Assembly (NCBI GenBank): GCA_044238605.1
Contig: JBIICY010000001.1
Span: 62,001 to 126,000, forward strand
Reading direction: 5' to 3'
Length of the DNA: 64,000 nucleotides
Source: UBA10438 sp044238605
GTDB lineage: Bacteria; Bacteroidota; Ignavibacteria; Kapaibacteriales; Kapaibacteriaceae
Of the stretch, positions 24,103 through 32,409 are shown one piece after another (position 1 is the stretch's first letter; each line of letters opens with the position of its first letter). Below the pieces are notes generated by a model. The model was not told where the DNA came from and did not search any database. It worked only from the letters and a program-made list of their open reading frames with translations. Position numbers and translations under genes: made by a program.

Positions 24103-25861
24103 ATTCCGGGAGTTGCGAGTATTCGCTCGGTGGTATCTGGGCTGCACGTTGCGTGCGCTCTTTGTCGAAACTATCAAATGCCTCGTGCACAAGATCAGCG
24201 ATCATGCGGGCATCATGGATGATTGCCGTATGGGCACGCTCGCGTTTCCGATAGAGCCACGATGTAATGATCTGTAGCTCATCGAGCTCTTTGCTTGTGA
24301 ATCGTTTTTGTCCGAGCGGACGTGTGAAATGACGTTCGATTTCTTCTACTACGGTTGTTCGGGGTGCGCGTAATCCAACTTCACGTTGATAGACGAGACG
24401 TCCGGATCTCATCACATACATCTCGATGGTCGTGTTACGCTCTCCAACAGGAATGCAAATCAGGACGTTGGTATCTGAGACAGCGAGCGGACGGTCGGTA
24501 GCGTGGATCGTTGCGCGTTCTACTTCGCGAATCCCGTCGCGCAGCATTGCCGCTCGTTCAAAGTCAAGCTCTGCCGCAGCCAACTCCATCTGTGTTCGCA
24601 AGCGTCCGATGGCCCCTTCTTCAACATTTGACAGGAACCTGCGAGCATCTTCGATTGAATCCTGATAATCATCAATGGTCTGATGCAGCGCGCAGGGTCC
24701 GTTGCACCGCTTGATGTGATAATCAAAGCACGGACGTATCTCAGCATGCGGGAAGAGCTCTCCTGAGCATGTTCGCAGTTTGTTCTCACGGACAACCATG
24801 TCCATGATACGCTCGGCCATGCGGCGCGAGCGGAATGGTCCGAAGTACTCTGCGGAATCGTCCTCGATAGTCGATGCCAGCTCCAGTCGAGGGAAACTTT
24901 CTTTTGTGATCTTCAAAAATGCAGGTGCACGGTACTTGCGGGAAGCAACGTTATGCAGTGGCAGTCTGTCCTTGATTTCACGAGACTCAAGGAGCATTGC
25001 TCCAAGTTCTGTTCCGGTTGTTTCCCAGTGGATGTGCCGCACATAGCGTATCATCTTCTGAACTGACCGGCCATGTAGCGGCGCATCATTGAAGTACTGA
25101 TTCACTCTCGTTCGCAGACTCTTTGCTTTACCCACATAGAGCACATGCTTCTTGGCATTCAGGAAGTAGTACACTCCTGATTCATCTGGCAGTTCGCTTA
25201 AATAGGGGGCTAGCTGCCCCTTACGCTTTGCGGCAGCACTTGAAAGTGCCTTTGATGTGGCCTTTTGCACATGCTGCAGTGCAAACAGATCCTCAAGTGT
25301 TGCTGCATCGTGCTCGTTGCGCGCACGCTCGATCAAGTGGAGAAGCACCTCTGCAGTTGCTTCGGTATCGCCCATAGCGCGGTGGCGCGCTGCAATTACA
25401 CAACCGTAGTGCTCTGCAACGGCACCAAGATTATGTTTTGCAAGCCCCGTACTTAATCTGCGAGACAGTCTGCACGTGCAGAGCCGCGGGATGTCTGGCG
25501 CTGCTTCACCCATGCGTTCGATGGCAGCTTTTACAAAACTCCAATCGAAGCCTACGTTGTGCCCAACAAACACCACAACCTGATCATCAGCGTGAATCTC
25601 TGAAATCACCGGCTGCAGAGCATAATCTTCTTCAGGAGCAGTAGCAACCATTTCCGGAGTTATGCCAGTCATTAGCTGGATGAACTCCGGAATTGGTTGA
25701 CGCGGATTCATGAGGGATTCGTATCGACGTACGATCGAATCGTCTTCCACCACACACATTGCGATCTCCGTCATGCGATGATCGCCGGTTGTACCGCCTG
25801 TTGTCTCTACATCGACAACAACGAACCGGACCTGCTCAATTGGTGTGGCGAGTATGTCCAT
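24083..25861 (-). CDS. Fusion nuclease: DnaQ-like 3'-5' exonuclease + UvrC-like GIY-YIG endonuclease
   Basis: 592 aa. The N-terminal DEDDh exonuclease has 'VVVDVETTGG' (Asp17, Glu19), 'GHNVGFDWSF' (Asp106) and 'HRAMGDTEAT' (His160, Asp165). The second part has a GIY-YIG nuclease domain, 'ESGVYYFLNAKKHVLYVGKA' (~228-246), a Cys cluster and a UVR motif ('AELDFERAAMLRDGIREVE', ~440). The RNase H-like endonuclease and HhH domains of true UvrC are missing, so this resembles Cho or the mycobacterial DEDDh/GIY-YIG fusions. Probably a repair nuclease that incises and trims damaged DNA. It begins 8 nt after the upstream lipoprotein gene and overlaps mnmH. Confidence 0.9.
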   Translation of the reverse strand: MDILATPIEQVRFVVVDVETTGGTTGDHRMTEIAMCVVEDDSIVRRYESLMNPRQPIPEFIQLMTGITPEMVATAPEEDYALQPVISEIHADDQVVVFVGHNVGFDWSFVKAAIERMGEAAPDIPRLCTCRLSRRLSTGLAKHNLGAVAEHYGCVIAARHRAMGDTEATAEVLLHLIERARNEHDAATLEDLFALQHVQKATSKALSSAAAKRKGQLAPYLSELPDESGVYYFLNAKKHVLYVGKAKSLRTRVNQYFNDAPLHGRSVQKMIRYVRHIHWETTGTELGAMLLESREIKDRLPLHNVASRKYRAPAFLKITKESFPRLELASTIEDDSAEYFGPFRSRRMAERIMDMVVRENKLRTCSGELFPHAEIRPCFDYHIKRCNGPCALHQTIDDYQDSIEDARRFLSNVEEGAIGRLRTQMELAAAELDFERAAMLRDGIREVERATIHATDRPLAVSDTNVLICIPVGERNTTIEMYVMRSGRLVYQREVGLRAPRTTVVEEIERHFTRPLGQKRFTSKELDELQIITSWLYRKRERAHTAIIHDARMIADLVHEAFDSFDKERTQRAAQIPPSEYSQLPEYDDFGA

Positions 25862-25869
25862 GCATCAAG

Positions 25870-26436
25870 TTATTGAACGAACGTGGGGAACGCAACCTCT
25901 ATATCTGTTTCGCTCCCAGGAGTTGTCCCCGTTTTATCGGACTCGTTGTCATAGTGATACAACGATAGCTTAAGCTGACCCGGCACGGCCGATGCATCCA
26001 TCGGTGTTGTCATCCGGAATCGCAGTCCTACCGGGAGATTTCTGGCGTCTAAATCTTCGACGGCGATCTGACCGAGATACGACGAAAGGTCATAGAAAAC
26101 CTGATGATTGTTGCGGTCAGTCAGGATGTCCTGCGTAACGTTGACTACAGGCGTAACACTGCGGTTCTCAAACGAGACGCTGCATGCATAAGAAGCTGCC
26201 TTCTTCAACGTGACCGAATCAATACGGTTTGGATTGGCACCGCCGATCCCATCAATGTCTTCCCAAACTGCTGTAACGACGTCGTTCGAATCAGCGGTGT
26301 TAACGAACCTGAGCGTTACCGTCGTGATCACATCGTGTTCATCATGCGAATGATCATCGTGGAATGGGTCCTTGCATCCAGTGAGTATCACAACCCCAAG
26401 GATCATGGAGAATGCTGTTAGCAAAAATCTGTTCAT
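25870..26436 (-). CDS. Histidine-rich lipoprotein beside a TonB receptor
   Basis: 188 aa from the start MNRFLLTAF. The lipobox 'LTGC' (Cys ~20) is followed by a His/Asp cluster, 'KDPFHDDHSHDEHD', which looks like a metal-binding tail. The remainder is beta-rich and unassigned. A longer in-frame start exists but would overlap the TonB receptor gene and lacks a signal peptide. It lies 13 nt after the receptor gene on the same strand. I infer a periplasm-facing metal (zinc or copper) binding partner of the receptor. The downstream nuclease gene begins only 8 nt later, so it may be read through. Confidence 0.72.
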   Translation of the reverse strand: MNRFLLTAFSMILGVVILTGCKDPFHDDHSHDEHDVITTVTLRFVNTADSNDVVTAVWEDIDGIGGANPNRIDSVTLKKAASYACSVSFENRSVTPVVNVTQDILTDRNNHQVFYDLSSYLGQIAVEDLDARNLPVGLRFRMTTPMDASAVPGQLKLSLYHYDNESDKTGTTPGSETDIEVAFPTFVQ

Positions 26437-26449
26437 GGCAACTGCCCTT

Positions 26450-28792
26450 TCAAAAAGATGTTGTGAATCGAAGAATGATGTTGCGGCCCGGGTCATCAGT
26501 GAAATACCTGTACTGACTCAGGTAATCACGGTAGGTCACGTTGAAGACATTGGTACAGGAGAGCGTCAGCCGTGCAAGCATTGTTTCAGAGAGCTCGAGC
26601 ACGCCTCCAATGGAGATGTCGGTTCTGGCATAACCAGCAGGGGGCTCGACATAGTCTCGACCGGGAATAATGTTGGTCTGACGCCGCACGCCCATGACGC
26701 TAACGTCGACGTAGGCATCGTGGATCTGCCAGATATCGTCCGTATGGAGGTGCGCGCCAACACGGGCGCGGTCTGCTGGAACAAACAACAATGGTTCGTC
26801 CTGACGATTGTCGTACCCTCGCACGATCGCACTGGATCCGTAGAAGTTGAGTCGTTCATGCACATCAACACGAACATTGATATCACCGCCATAAAGTCTT
26901 GCCGGGAGCTGCGTAAACCGATACGTTGGGAATGTTCCACGCACGGTAATGGTTGGATTGGCAACATCCGGCAATGCCATGATGTATCCTTCAATGGCAT
27001 GATAGAATCCCGACGCCTCGAGCTGAAGGATTCCCTCGTTGTACGTCAGTGAAGCATCGCCGCCGAGCACCTGTTCGTTGGTAAGTAGGCTATCCCCTAC
27101 CTCGTAGTAGGCCGAGCCATGGTGTACATCGTTGCTGTAGAGCTCGTTCACCTGTGGCGGACGCCACGCGCTGGCGACATTCACGGATGCTGTAACACTC
27201 TCGCTCACGTTCCACATGGCGCCGATACTTGCCGTCATGTTCGCCCATTGCCGTGTCTGAAAGGACGGTTGTCTTCCCATACGGGAGAGCAGCATTGCCT
27301 TGAGATCCCGCACGTCATAACGCAGTCCACCACTGAAGGTAAAGTCGTTAAACGTCAGTGATTCATGAATGAATGCACCAAGACCCCAGAGCCTATAGTC
27401 GGGAATCAAGAGTACTGCACCACTTCGGTCGTTAACCTGCCACATTGATGTAACACCAGCAGCACCACGAATACGGTCTGATAATGAATGCTCAAACGTC
27501 GCATCAAGCGTCGATGTCGAGAGAACGAGATTCATTGCTGGTGTTTGCAGCGAAGCCTGTAGTCGTGCAATAGAATCCTGAGCTCGCGCAACTGGATCGG
27601 TGCCCCGACCTACAATGCGTGTGTTGTGTCCATCGAACTCATTGCGATCGTTGACCTGATGCCCATACGTAACGACGATACGTTCATCCTCAGAGACCTT
27701 TACATGCCCCTTGACTGAGAGCAGTGCATGCGAGATCTCCTGACGCGGATTCGTGATCTGATAGGAAAATGGCTGTGGATTCGCGGGGCGTCCACGTTCG
27801 ATCGCACGCAACAGATCTGCCCCATTGCCGATATGTGCTCCGTCGAAGATTCCAAGAGTTGTCGTGAAGATCGAACCGATGGCTGTAATGCCCAGCTCTT
27901 CGTTGCCAGCTTGAAGCGTCAGACTTCCGTTAAGCTCTTCTACGCCTGTGTTGTTTATCATGTAGTTGGGCGCTGAAGCATCACCGCCTTTACGCGTGCT
28001 ACCCTGCACACGGACATCGACACCTGTGCCCGCTACGTTGGCCGACTCAAGAAACAGACCAAAGGCAGCCTGTCGTCCGTTACTAAACACATTAAGTGTT
28101 GACTCCCCATGGATGCCGGGGTCTTGTCGTATCGGACGTGTCTCAAGATCAATAACTCCACCAATAGCGTTCGGACCATACATGACCGATGCAGGCCCCT
28201 TGACAACTGTAATCCGGTAGGGCGAGAATGCATCTATCTCGGGAGCATGCTCGATGCCCCACTGCTGACCTTCCTGGATAACGTTGTTGTTTCTGAGCAC
28301 TAATCGCGTACCAGTCATCCCGTTGATCATCGGCTTTTTCAGGCTTGGCCCGGTCTGTAAGAGCGTTACGCCGCTGATCTCCGAGAGCGCATCAGCAAAG
28401 GTCTGTCCGCGGTGTTCATCAATTTCGGCAGACGACAACACCACTGCACGCTGCGTTGGCAGAGCGCTATGATCAATTCGAGAGTCTGTGACGATGATCT
28501 CACTCCCCCGAGCAGTTTCTTGCACTAGTGGGACATCGATACGAACATCTGCACCGCTCGCAACGATGAGATGCGCCGTGCGATACCCCACGTAGGATAC
28601 ATCGAGGTGTACACTATCCATCGGCACGTCGTGGATATGAAACCCACCATACCTGTCGGTGATAGCGCCTTTCTTGGCACCAATCACTTTAACCATTGCC
28701 CCATGTAATGGGGCTCGCGTTGCACTATCACGCACAACTCCATGAATGTGGGAGTCGGAAAACGAAAGAAGAAGTATGAGGAGGAAGGACAT
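26450..28792 (-). CDS. TonB-dependent outer-membrane receptor, probably metal-related
   Basis: 780 aa. A signal peptide is followed by a carboxypeptidase-regulatory-like domain ('HIHGVVRDSATRAPLHGAMV', ~14-95), a plug domain ('FADALSEISGVTLL', 'GMTGTRLVLRNNNV', 'VKGPASVMYGPNAIGGVIDL', ~110-220) and a beta-barrel ending in the aromatic 'RFTTSF', a typical outer-membrane insertion signal. The substrate is inferred from neighbours: a His-rich lipoprotein downstream and a His/Cys-rich small protein upstream suggest zinc or copper, as in ZnuD-like systems. Siderophore or vitamin uptake is not excluded. Heptamer repeat arrays occupy the leader region just upstream. Confidence 0.9.
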   Translation of the reverse strand: MSFLLILLLSFSDSHIHGVVRDSATRAPLHGAMVKVIGAKKGAITDRYGGFHIHDVPMDSVHLDVSYVGYRTAHLIVASGADVRIDVPLVQETARGSEIIVTDSRIDHSALPTQRAVVLSSAEIDEHRGQTFADALSEISGVTLLQTGPSLKKPMINGMTGTRLVLRNNNVIQEGQQWGIEHAPEIDAFSPYRITVVKGPASVMYGPNAIGGVIDLETRPIRQDPGIHGESTLNVFSNGRQAAFGLFLESANVAGTGVDVRVQGSTRKGGDASAPNYMINNTGVEELNGSLTLQAGNEELGITAIGSIFTTTLGIFDGAHIGNGADLLRAIERGRPANPQPFSYQITNPRQEISHALLSVKGHVKVSEDERIVVTYGHQVNDRNEFDGHNTRIVGRGTDPVARAQDSIARLQASLQTPAMNLVLSTSTLDATFEHSLSDRIRGAAGVTSMWQVNDRSGAVLLIPDYRLWGLGAFIHESLTFNDFTFSGGLRYDVRDLKAMLLSRMGRQPSFQTRQWANMTASIGAMWNVSESVTASVNVASAWRPPQVNELYSNDVHHGSAYYEVGDSLLTNEQVLGGDASLTYNEGILQLEASGFYHAIEGYIMALPDVANPTITVRGTFPTYRFTQLPARLYGGDINVRVDVHERLNFYGSSAIVRGYDNRQDEPLLFVPADRARVGAHLHTDDIWQIHDAYVDVSVMGVRRQTNIIPGRDYVEPPAGYARTDISIGGVLELSETMLARLTLSCTNVFNVTYRDYLSQYRYFTDDPGRNIILRFTTSF

Positions 28793-28805
28793 GGTGGGGA
28801 CGAGT

Positions 28806-28872
28806 TACTAGGTACTAGGGACTAGGGACTAGGGACTAGGGACTAGGGACTAGGGACTAGGGACTAGGGACT
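28806..28872. repeat. Heptamer array TACTAGG/GACTAGG (about 9.5 units)
   Basis: Two TACTAGG units and seven GACTAGG units plus a partial one, in phase of seven bases. The same heptamer family is found at 37917 and 61162. Every unit contains CTAG, so TAG stops occur in all frames on both strands. The array starts 14 bases before the TonB receptor start (on the minus strand). Confidence 0.97.
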
Positions 28873-28913
28873 GATTACGGGGTACGGAGGTACGGAGGGT
28901 ACTGGTTACTGAT

Positions 28914-28933
28914 TACTAGGGACTAGGGACTAG
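28914..28933. repeat. Short heptamer array (TACTAGG/GACTAGG, about 3 units)
   Basis: A second short block of the GGGACTA family, separated from the first by about 40 bp of decayed GTACGGAG-like repeats. Confidence 0.9.
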
Positions 28934-28940
28934 CGACACC

Positions 28941-29078
28941 TCGCTGTTCGCTGTTCGCTACTCGCTGTTCGCTACTCGCTGTTCGCTGTTCGCTACTCGC
29001 TGTTCGCTGCTCGCTACTCGCTGTTCGCTGTTCGCTGTTCGCTACTCGCTGCTCGCTACTCGCTGTTCGCTACTCGCT
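28941..29078. repeat. Heptamer array TCGCTRY (about 20 units)
   Basis: Continuous seven-base units TCGCTGT, TCGCTAC and TCGCTGC, mixed in irregular order. On the minus strand the TAC variant reads GTAGCGA and includes TAG; one such unit provides the stop codon of the small His/Cys-rich gene ending at 29070. A four-unit block of the same heptamer is present inside the coding sequence near 59.8 kb. Confidence 0.97.
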
Positions 29079-29378
29079 TGGCGGAGCTCTTCCCTGCTGG
29101 AGCGACGTGCATTCGTCGCTGATGAAATTGGCCACAAGTGGTGGCACGGAGCGGGTTATCGTTGCGTAGTGTACGCAGATAGTGATCTTGTTTTGAGTGG
29201 CACGTTCTTTTGTGACGTGGCATAGGCCGCAGTCGGACGTGCTGGTGTGGTCGTCATCGGCTGAGGTAACGACCGTGGTGTTGTGATGCTCATCTGCGTG
29301 CGTGTGGAATGCAGCGGCTCCCGAGACCATCATGAAGGCCGCGAGGAGTATGGTGCTGATCATTCGTGCGAAGAACAT
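29070..29378 (-). CDS. Small exported His/Cys-rich protein, probably metal-binding
   Basis: 102 aa. Signal peptide 'MISTILLAAFMMVSGAAA' region, then 'FHTHADEHHN' and 'SDCGLCHVTKE', a His cluster plus CxxC pair like DUF2946/copper-resistance-associated small proteins. I infer binding of copper or zinc in the periplasm. The start MFFARM was chosen because an exact TATGTTTG box ends five bases upstream; longer frames run into the divergent gene. The stop codon (TAG) and possibly the last residues come from the TCGCTRY repeat array. It points toward the TonB receptor gene, 277 nt away across repeats. Confidence 0.72.
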   Translation of the reverse strand: MFFARMISTILLAAFMMVSGAAAFHTHADEHHNTTVVTSADDDHTSTSDCGLCHVTKERATQNKITICVHYATITRSVPPLVANFISDECTSLQQGRAPPSE

Positions 29379-29383
29379 CGGAA

Positions 29384-29391
29384 CAAACATA
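29384..29391 (-). promoter_or_regulatory. -7 box (TATGTTTG) of the His/Cys-rich gene
   Basis: Exact TAnnTTTG, first T 13 nt from the ATG at 29378. It sits between divergent genes; the plus-strand gene has a weaker TAAATTGC box at 29397, 12 nt before its ATG. Confidence 0.5.
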
Positions 29392-29408
29392 CGGAGTAAA
29401 TTGCGGAC

Positions 29409-30392
29409 ATGAAAGCCATCGTACTCAATGCCGAAGGACTCGGCGTGCAGGATGTATCGAGCCCCGTGTGTGAGCCTGGGAGTGTGCGTATACGTGTCCT
29501 TGCAGCTGCCCTGAACCACCGGGACGTCTACATAACCGAAGGCAAGTATGCCAAGATCGAGTTTCCTGCCATTCTTGGCTCGGATGGTTGCGGCACGGTA
29601 GTTGAAACACCAGACGCTACAGAACTTGTTGGCAAGCGTGTTGTTATCGACCCCTCGATTAACTGGGATGGGGATGATCGTGCGCAGGGCCCGGGTTTTT
29701 CCGTGCTTGGCATGCCCACACAAGGCACGCTCGCTGAAGAGATCTGTATTCCGGCGCAGTACGTTCACGAAGCCCCATCTCACCTTACGGATGAACAGGC
29801 GGCGGCACTGCCCCTGGCGGGCGTTACGGCATGGCGAGCGCTTATGCACCAGGGAGAGCTTAAGGGTGGGCAAACAGTTCTTATCACCGGTATCGGCGGA
29901 GGCGTGGCCCTTGCAGCGATGCAGTTTGCCATCGCAGCGGGTGCTAGGGTACTTGTAAGCAGCACGTCGGACGAGAAGATTGCCCGTGCACGAGAGCTTG
30001 GTGCCTCAGCAGGATATAATGTTACAAGCGATGGATGGTCAAAGTCCGTTACAGCTGAAGGCCCCATTGACCTTGTCATAGACTCTGTAGGGGGCGAGTA
30101 CATCAACGACTACGTAAACATTGTTCGTCCAGGCGGACGTATCGTTGTTTATGGTGCTTCGCGAGGTGCAGTGCCGTCGCTCAATCTTCACCGCATTTTC
30201 TGGAAGCAGGTACAGCTTATTGGATCTACAATGGGCACTGCTGCGAACTTTGCCGATATGCTAACCTTTGTTAGCAAGCATCACATCGTACCCGTTATTG
30301 ATTCCGTCATTGCATTCGAAGAAGCCCCGTTAGCCTTTGACCGCATGAAGCAGAGCAAGCAGTTCGGAAAGATCGTTATCACATGCAGGTAA
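29409..30392 (+). CDS. MDR-superfamily alcohol dehydrogenase / quinone oxidoreductase-like protein
   Basis: 327 aa. GroES-like N-terminal domain ('VRIRVLAAALNHRDVYITEG', ~28-47, then 'FPAILGSDGCGTV') and Rossmann domain with 'VLITGIGGGVALAAMQFAIA' (~160-180). The structural zinc Cys cluster of classical ADHs is absent, and 'LNHRD' replaces the zinc Cys region, so it is probably a zinc-free NADPH reductase of the quinone or enoyl type. Substrate unknown. The gene overlaps the next one (RsmB-like) by 10 nt. Confidence 0.87.
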   Translation: MKAIVLNAEGLGVQDVSSPVCEPGSVRIRVLAAALNHRDVYITEGKYAKIEFPAILGSDGCGTVVETPDATELVGKRVVIDPSINWDGDDRAQGPGFSVLGMPTQGTLAEEICIPAQYVHEAPSHLTDEQAAALPLAGVTAWRALMHQGELKGGQTVLITGIGGGVALAAMQFAIAAGARVLVSSTSDEKIARARELGASAGYNVTSDGWSKSVTAEGPIDLVIDSVGGEYINDYVNIVRPGGRIVVYGASRGAVPSLNLHRIFWKQVQLIGSTMGTAANFADMLTFVSKHHIVPVIDSVIAFEEAPLAFDRMKQSKQFGKIVITCR

Positions 30393-31579
30393 GCTCACTA
30401 CTCGGTCATGCTGCGGAGCTGGTGCGAATCATACGGAAAAGTCCACAGCCGGGCGACGCCATAGCGTCGGAGTACTTTCGCTCGAAGAAGTACATCGGAG
30501 CAAGCGACCGCCGATTTATCAGCGGACTTGTCTTCCATACGCTCCGAACACTGTCGCTCTCCGAAGCCATCCAGCAGAAGCACGCTCTTGAGGATGTTGT
30601 CCATGCGGCCCATATGCTCATGGAACAGCCAGAACAGGTAGACCCCGAATGGCTCGAAGCGCTGCCTCTGCATGTCCGTGCCTGCACGCAGGAATGGCTA
30701 CTTGCCTCCACAGCAGAGCGCTGGACACAAGATGCCGCAGATGTGTGGGATGCAATGAAATCTCCTGCTCCCATGGGGCTTCGTGTTAACCTCCGCAGAG
30801 CAACTCGCGATGCCGTGCTCAAGAAACTCATCGACGAAGGCATCAATGCAACTGCTGGAGCGCTTTCTCCTGCGGCTATTCTTGTGCACCAGCGTGTGAA
30901 CCTCTTACAGCATCCTCTATACCTCAACGGCATCGTCGAAATTCAAGACGAGGGCAGTCAGCTCATTGGCTATGCGTGTTCGCCCCGTGAGAACGATGTA
31001 ATCTTTGATGCATGTGCAGGTGCAGGGGGCAAGACGCTCCACCTTGCCGATATACAGAATGACCATGGCCGCGCGATCGCGCATGACATCGAATGGAACA
31101 GGCTTAAGGAGATCCCGAAGCGCGCCGAGCGCGCTGGGCTGAGGTCGATAACCATAGAAACATCATCTCAACGCAGCAACAGACGTCCACTCGAAGCCGA
31201 TATCGTTCTTGTAGACGCCCCCTGTTCCGGACTCGGCACCGTAAGGCGCCTGCCTACCGTCAAATGGCGCATCACCCCAGAGACACTTGCTCGCCATGCA
31301 CGCAAGCAACTTCAGGTGTTAGAGCAGTATGCCGACATCGTAGCCCCAGGTGGGGTCCTTGTGTATGCCACGTGTAGCGTCATGCCCGAGGAGAACGAGC
31401 GCGTTGTTGAGCAGTTCCTTGCAGCACACCCAGAATTCGCACCCGACCCGCTAGCCCCCTGCTTCGAATCGCATGGGATTTCCATCTCGAATCTCGGCAA
31501 AGAGCAAGCATTCCTTCAGGTGGACCCCTACCATAACGGCACGGACGGCCTGTTTATGGCACGCATGAAAAAGAATTGA
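30383..31579 (+). CDS. RsmB/NOP2/Sun-family rRNA cytosine-C5 methyltransferase
   Basis: 398 aa. An N-terminal NusB-like helical part (~1-130) precedes the SAM-dependent methylase: motif I 'VIFDACAGAGGKTLHLAD' (~212-229), motif IV 'VDAPCSGLGTVRRLP' with the Pro-Cys, and motif VI 'VYATCSVMPEEN' with the catalytic Cys. These are hallmarks of RNA m5C methylases; RsmB modifies C967 of 16S rRNA. The start overlaps the upstream MDR gene by 10 nt. Which rRNA position is modified cannot be told. Confidence 0.9.
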   Translation: MQVSSLLGHAAELVRIIRKSPQPGDAIASEYFRSKKYIGASDRRFISGLVFHTLRTLSLSEAIQQKHALEDVVHAAHMLMEQPEQVDPEWLEALPLHVRACTQEWLLASTAERWTQDAADVWDAMKSPAPMGLRVNLRRATRDAVLKKLIDEGINATAGALSPAAILVHQRVNLLQHPLYLNGIVEIQDEGSQLIGYACSPRENDVIFDACAGAGGKTLHLADIQNDHGRAIAHDIEWNRLKEIPKRAERAGLRSITIETSSQRSNRRPLEADIVLVDAPCSGLGTVRRLPTVKWRITPETLARHARKQLQVLEQYADIVAPGGVLVYATCSVMPEENERVVEQFLAAHPEFAPDPLAPCFESHGISISNLGKEQAFLQVDPYHNGTDGLFMARMKKN

Positions 31580-31665
31580 TTTGGCACGGAAAATGATTCG
31601 ACGGACTGTAACGTCAGTCTCTTTGCAGTTAATGATTTGACCAGTTTGTCTCTACCACAAGATCT

Positions 31666-32409
31666 ATGAGTACTCCTATGAAACGCCCTTGGCTTCCCAC
31701 AGCACTTCTTGCCGCAGCTATTGTTATCGCCGCAATTATTGGTTCGCTCACAATCTCCTCGGTGGTCTCTTCTCAGCGAGAGCTTATCTCCGTAAAGGGG
31801 CTTGCACAAGTCGAGTTCGACAGCGACGTGATTGTATGGAACGGACAGTTTGAGCGTAAGGCCAAGGAGCTCAACACTGCATATGCGATGATCAAAAAGG
31901 ACGCTGACATCATCCGCAAGTATCTTATCGATAAGGGAGTAAATCCGAAGGAGATTGTGTTTGGCTCGGTTGCAATAACAAAGGCATATCAGGATGTGCC
32001 TGCGGGCGGAAATCTCGTACAGGTTTTCGATGGCTATCTACTCACACAGAAGCTCAAGATTGAAAGCAAGAATGTAGACTATATCGAGTTCGTCAGCCGC
32101 GAGATTTCAGAACTATTGAATCTTGGCGTTGAGCTTCAATCTGAGGTGCCGAAATACTATTACTCAAAGCTCGATGCACTCAAGAAGGACCTTCTCGCAC
32201 GCGCCTCTGCAGATGGTACAGCGCGCGCCCAGGCTATCGCAGACAATGCAAAGGGAGGTCTTGGAAAGCTGCATAACGCAGACATGGGAACGTTCCAGAT
32301 CACAGCACCAAACAGTGATGAAGACTATACCTGGGGTGGCGCGTTCAATACAACAAGCCGTCGCAAAACGGCAAGCATCACAGTGAACATGCAGTTCTTG
32401 GTGAAATGA
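31666..32409 (+). CDS. SIMPL domain (DUF541) protein, membrane-anchored
   Basis: 247 aa. One N-terminal membrane helix ('PTALLAAAIVIAAIIGSLTI') anchors a periplasmic SIMPL domain: 'ISVKGLAQVEFDSDVIVWNG' (~44-63), 'IIRKYLIDKGVNPKEIVFGS' and the terminal 'KTASITVNMQFLV'. SIMPL/Oxidative-stress-defence proteins form oligomeric channels or bind signalling partners; function in bacteria is poorly known. The stop overlaps the next start by 4 nt, so it is coupled to the YgiD-like dioxygenase gene. Confidence 0.85.
   Translation: MSTPMKRPWLPTALLAAAIVIAAIIGSLTISSVVSSQRELISVKGLAQVEFDSDVIVWNGQFERKAKELNTAYAMIKKDADIIRKYLIDKGVNPKEIVFGSVAITKAYQDVPAGGNLVQVFDGYLLTQKLKIESKNVDYIEFVSREISELLNLGVELQSEVPKYYYSKLDALKKDLLARASADGTARAQAIADNAKGGLGKLHNADMGTFQITAPNSDEDYTWGGAFNTTSRRKTASITVNMQFLVK

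Noticed and set aside
28806..29078. Heptamer arrays considered as CRISPR or minisatellite-encoded protein
   Set aside because: Units are 7 bp without spacers, so not CRISPR; frames through the GGGACTA arrays are closed by TAG every seven bases.
29070..29873. 267-codon version of the His/Cys-rich gene
   Set aside because: The long version runs antisense through the MDR reductase gene; a promoter box and signal peptide support the 102-codon version.
31595..31630. Weak hairpin GACTG/CAGTC after the RsmB-like gene
   Set aside because: The stem is only five pairs and no clean T run follows, so a terminator is not supported.
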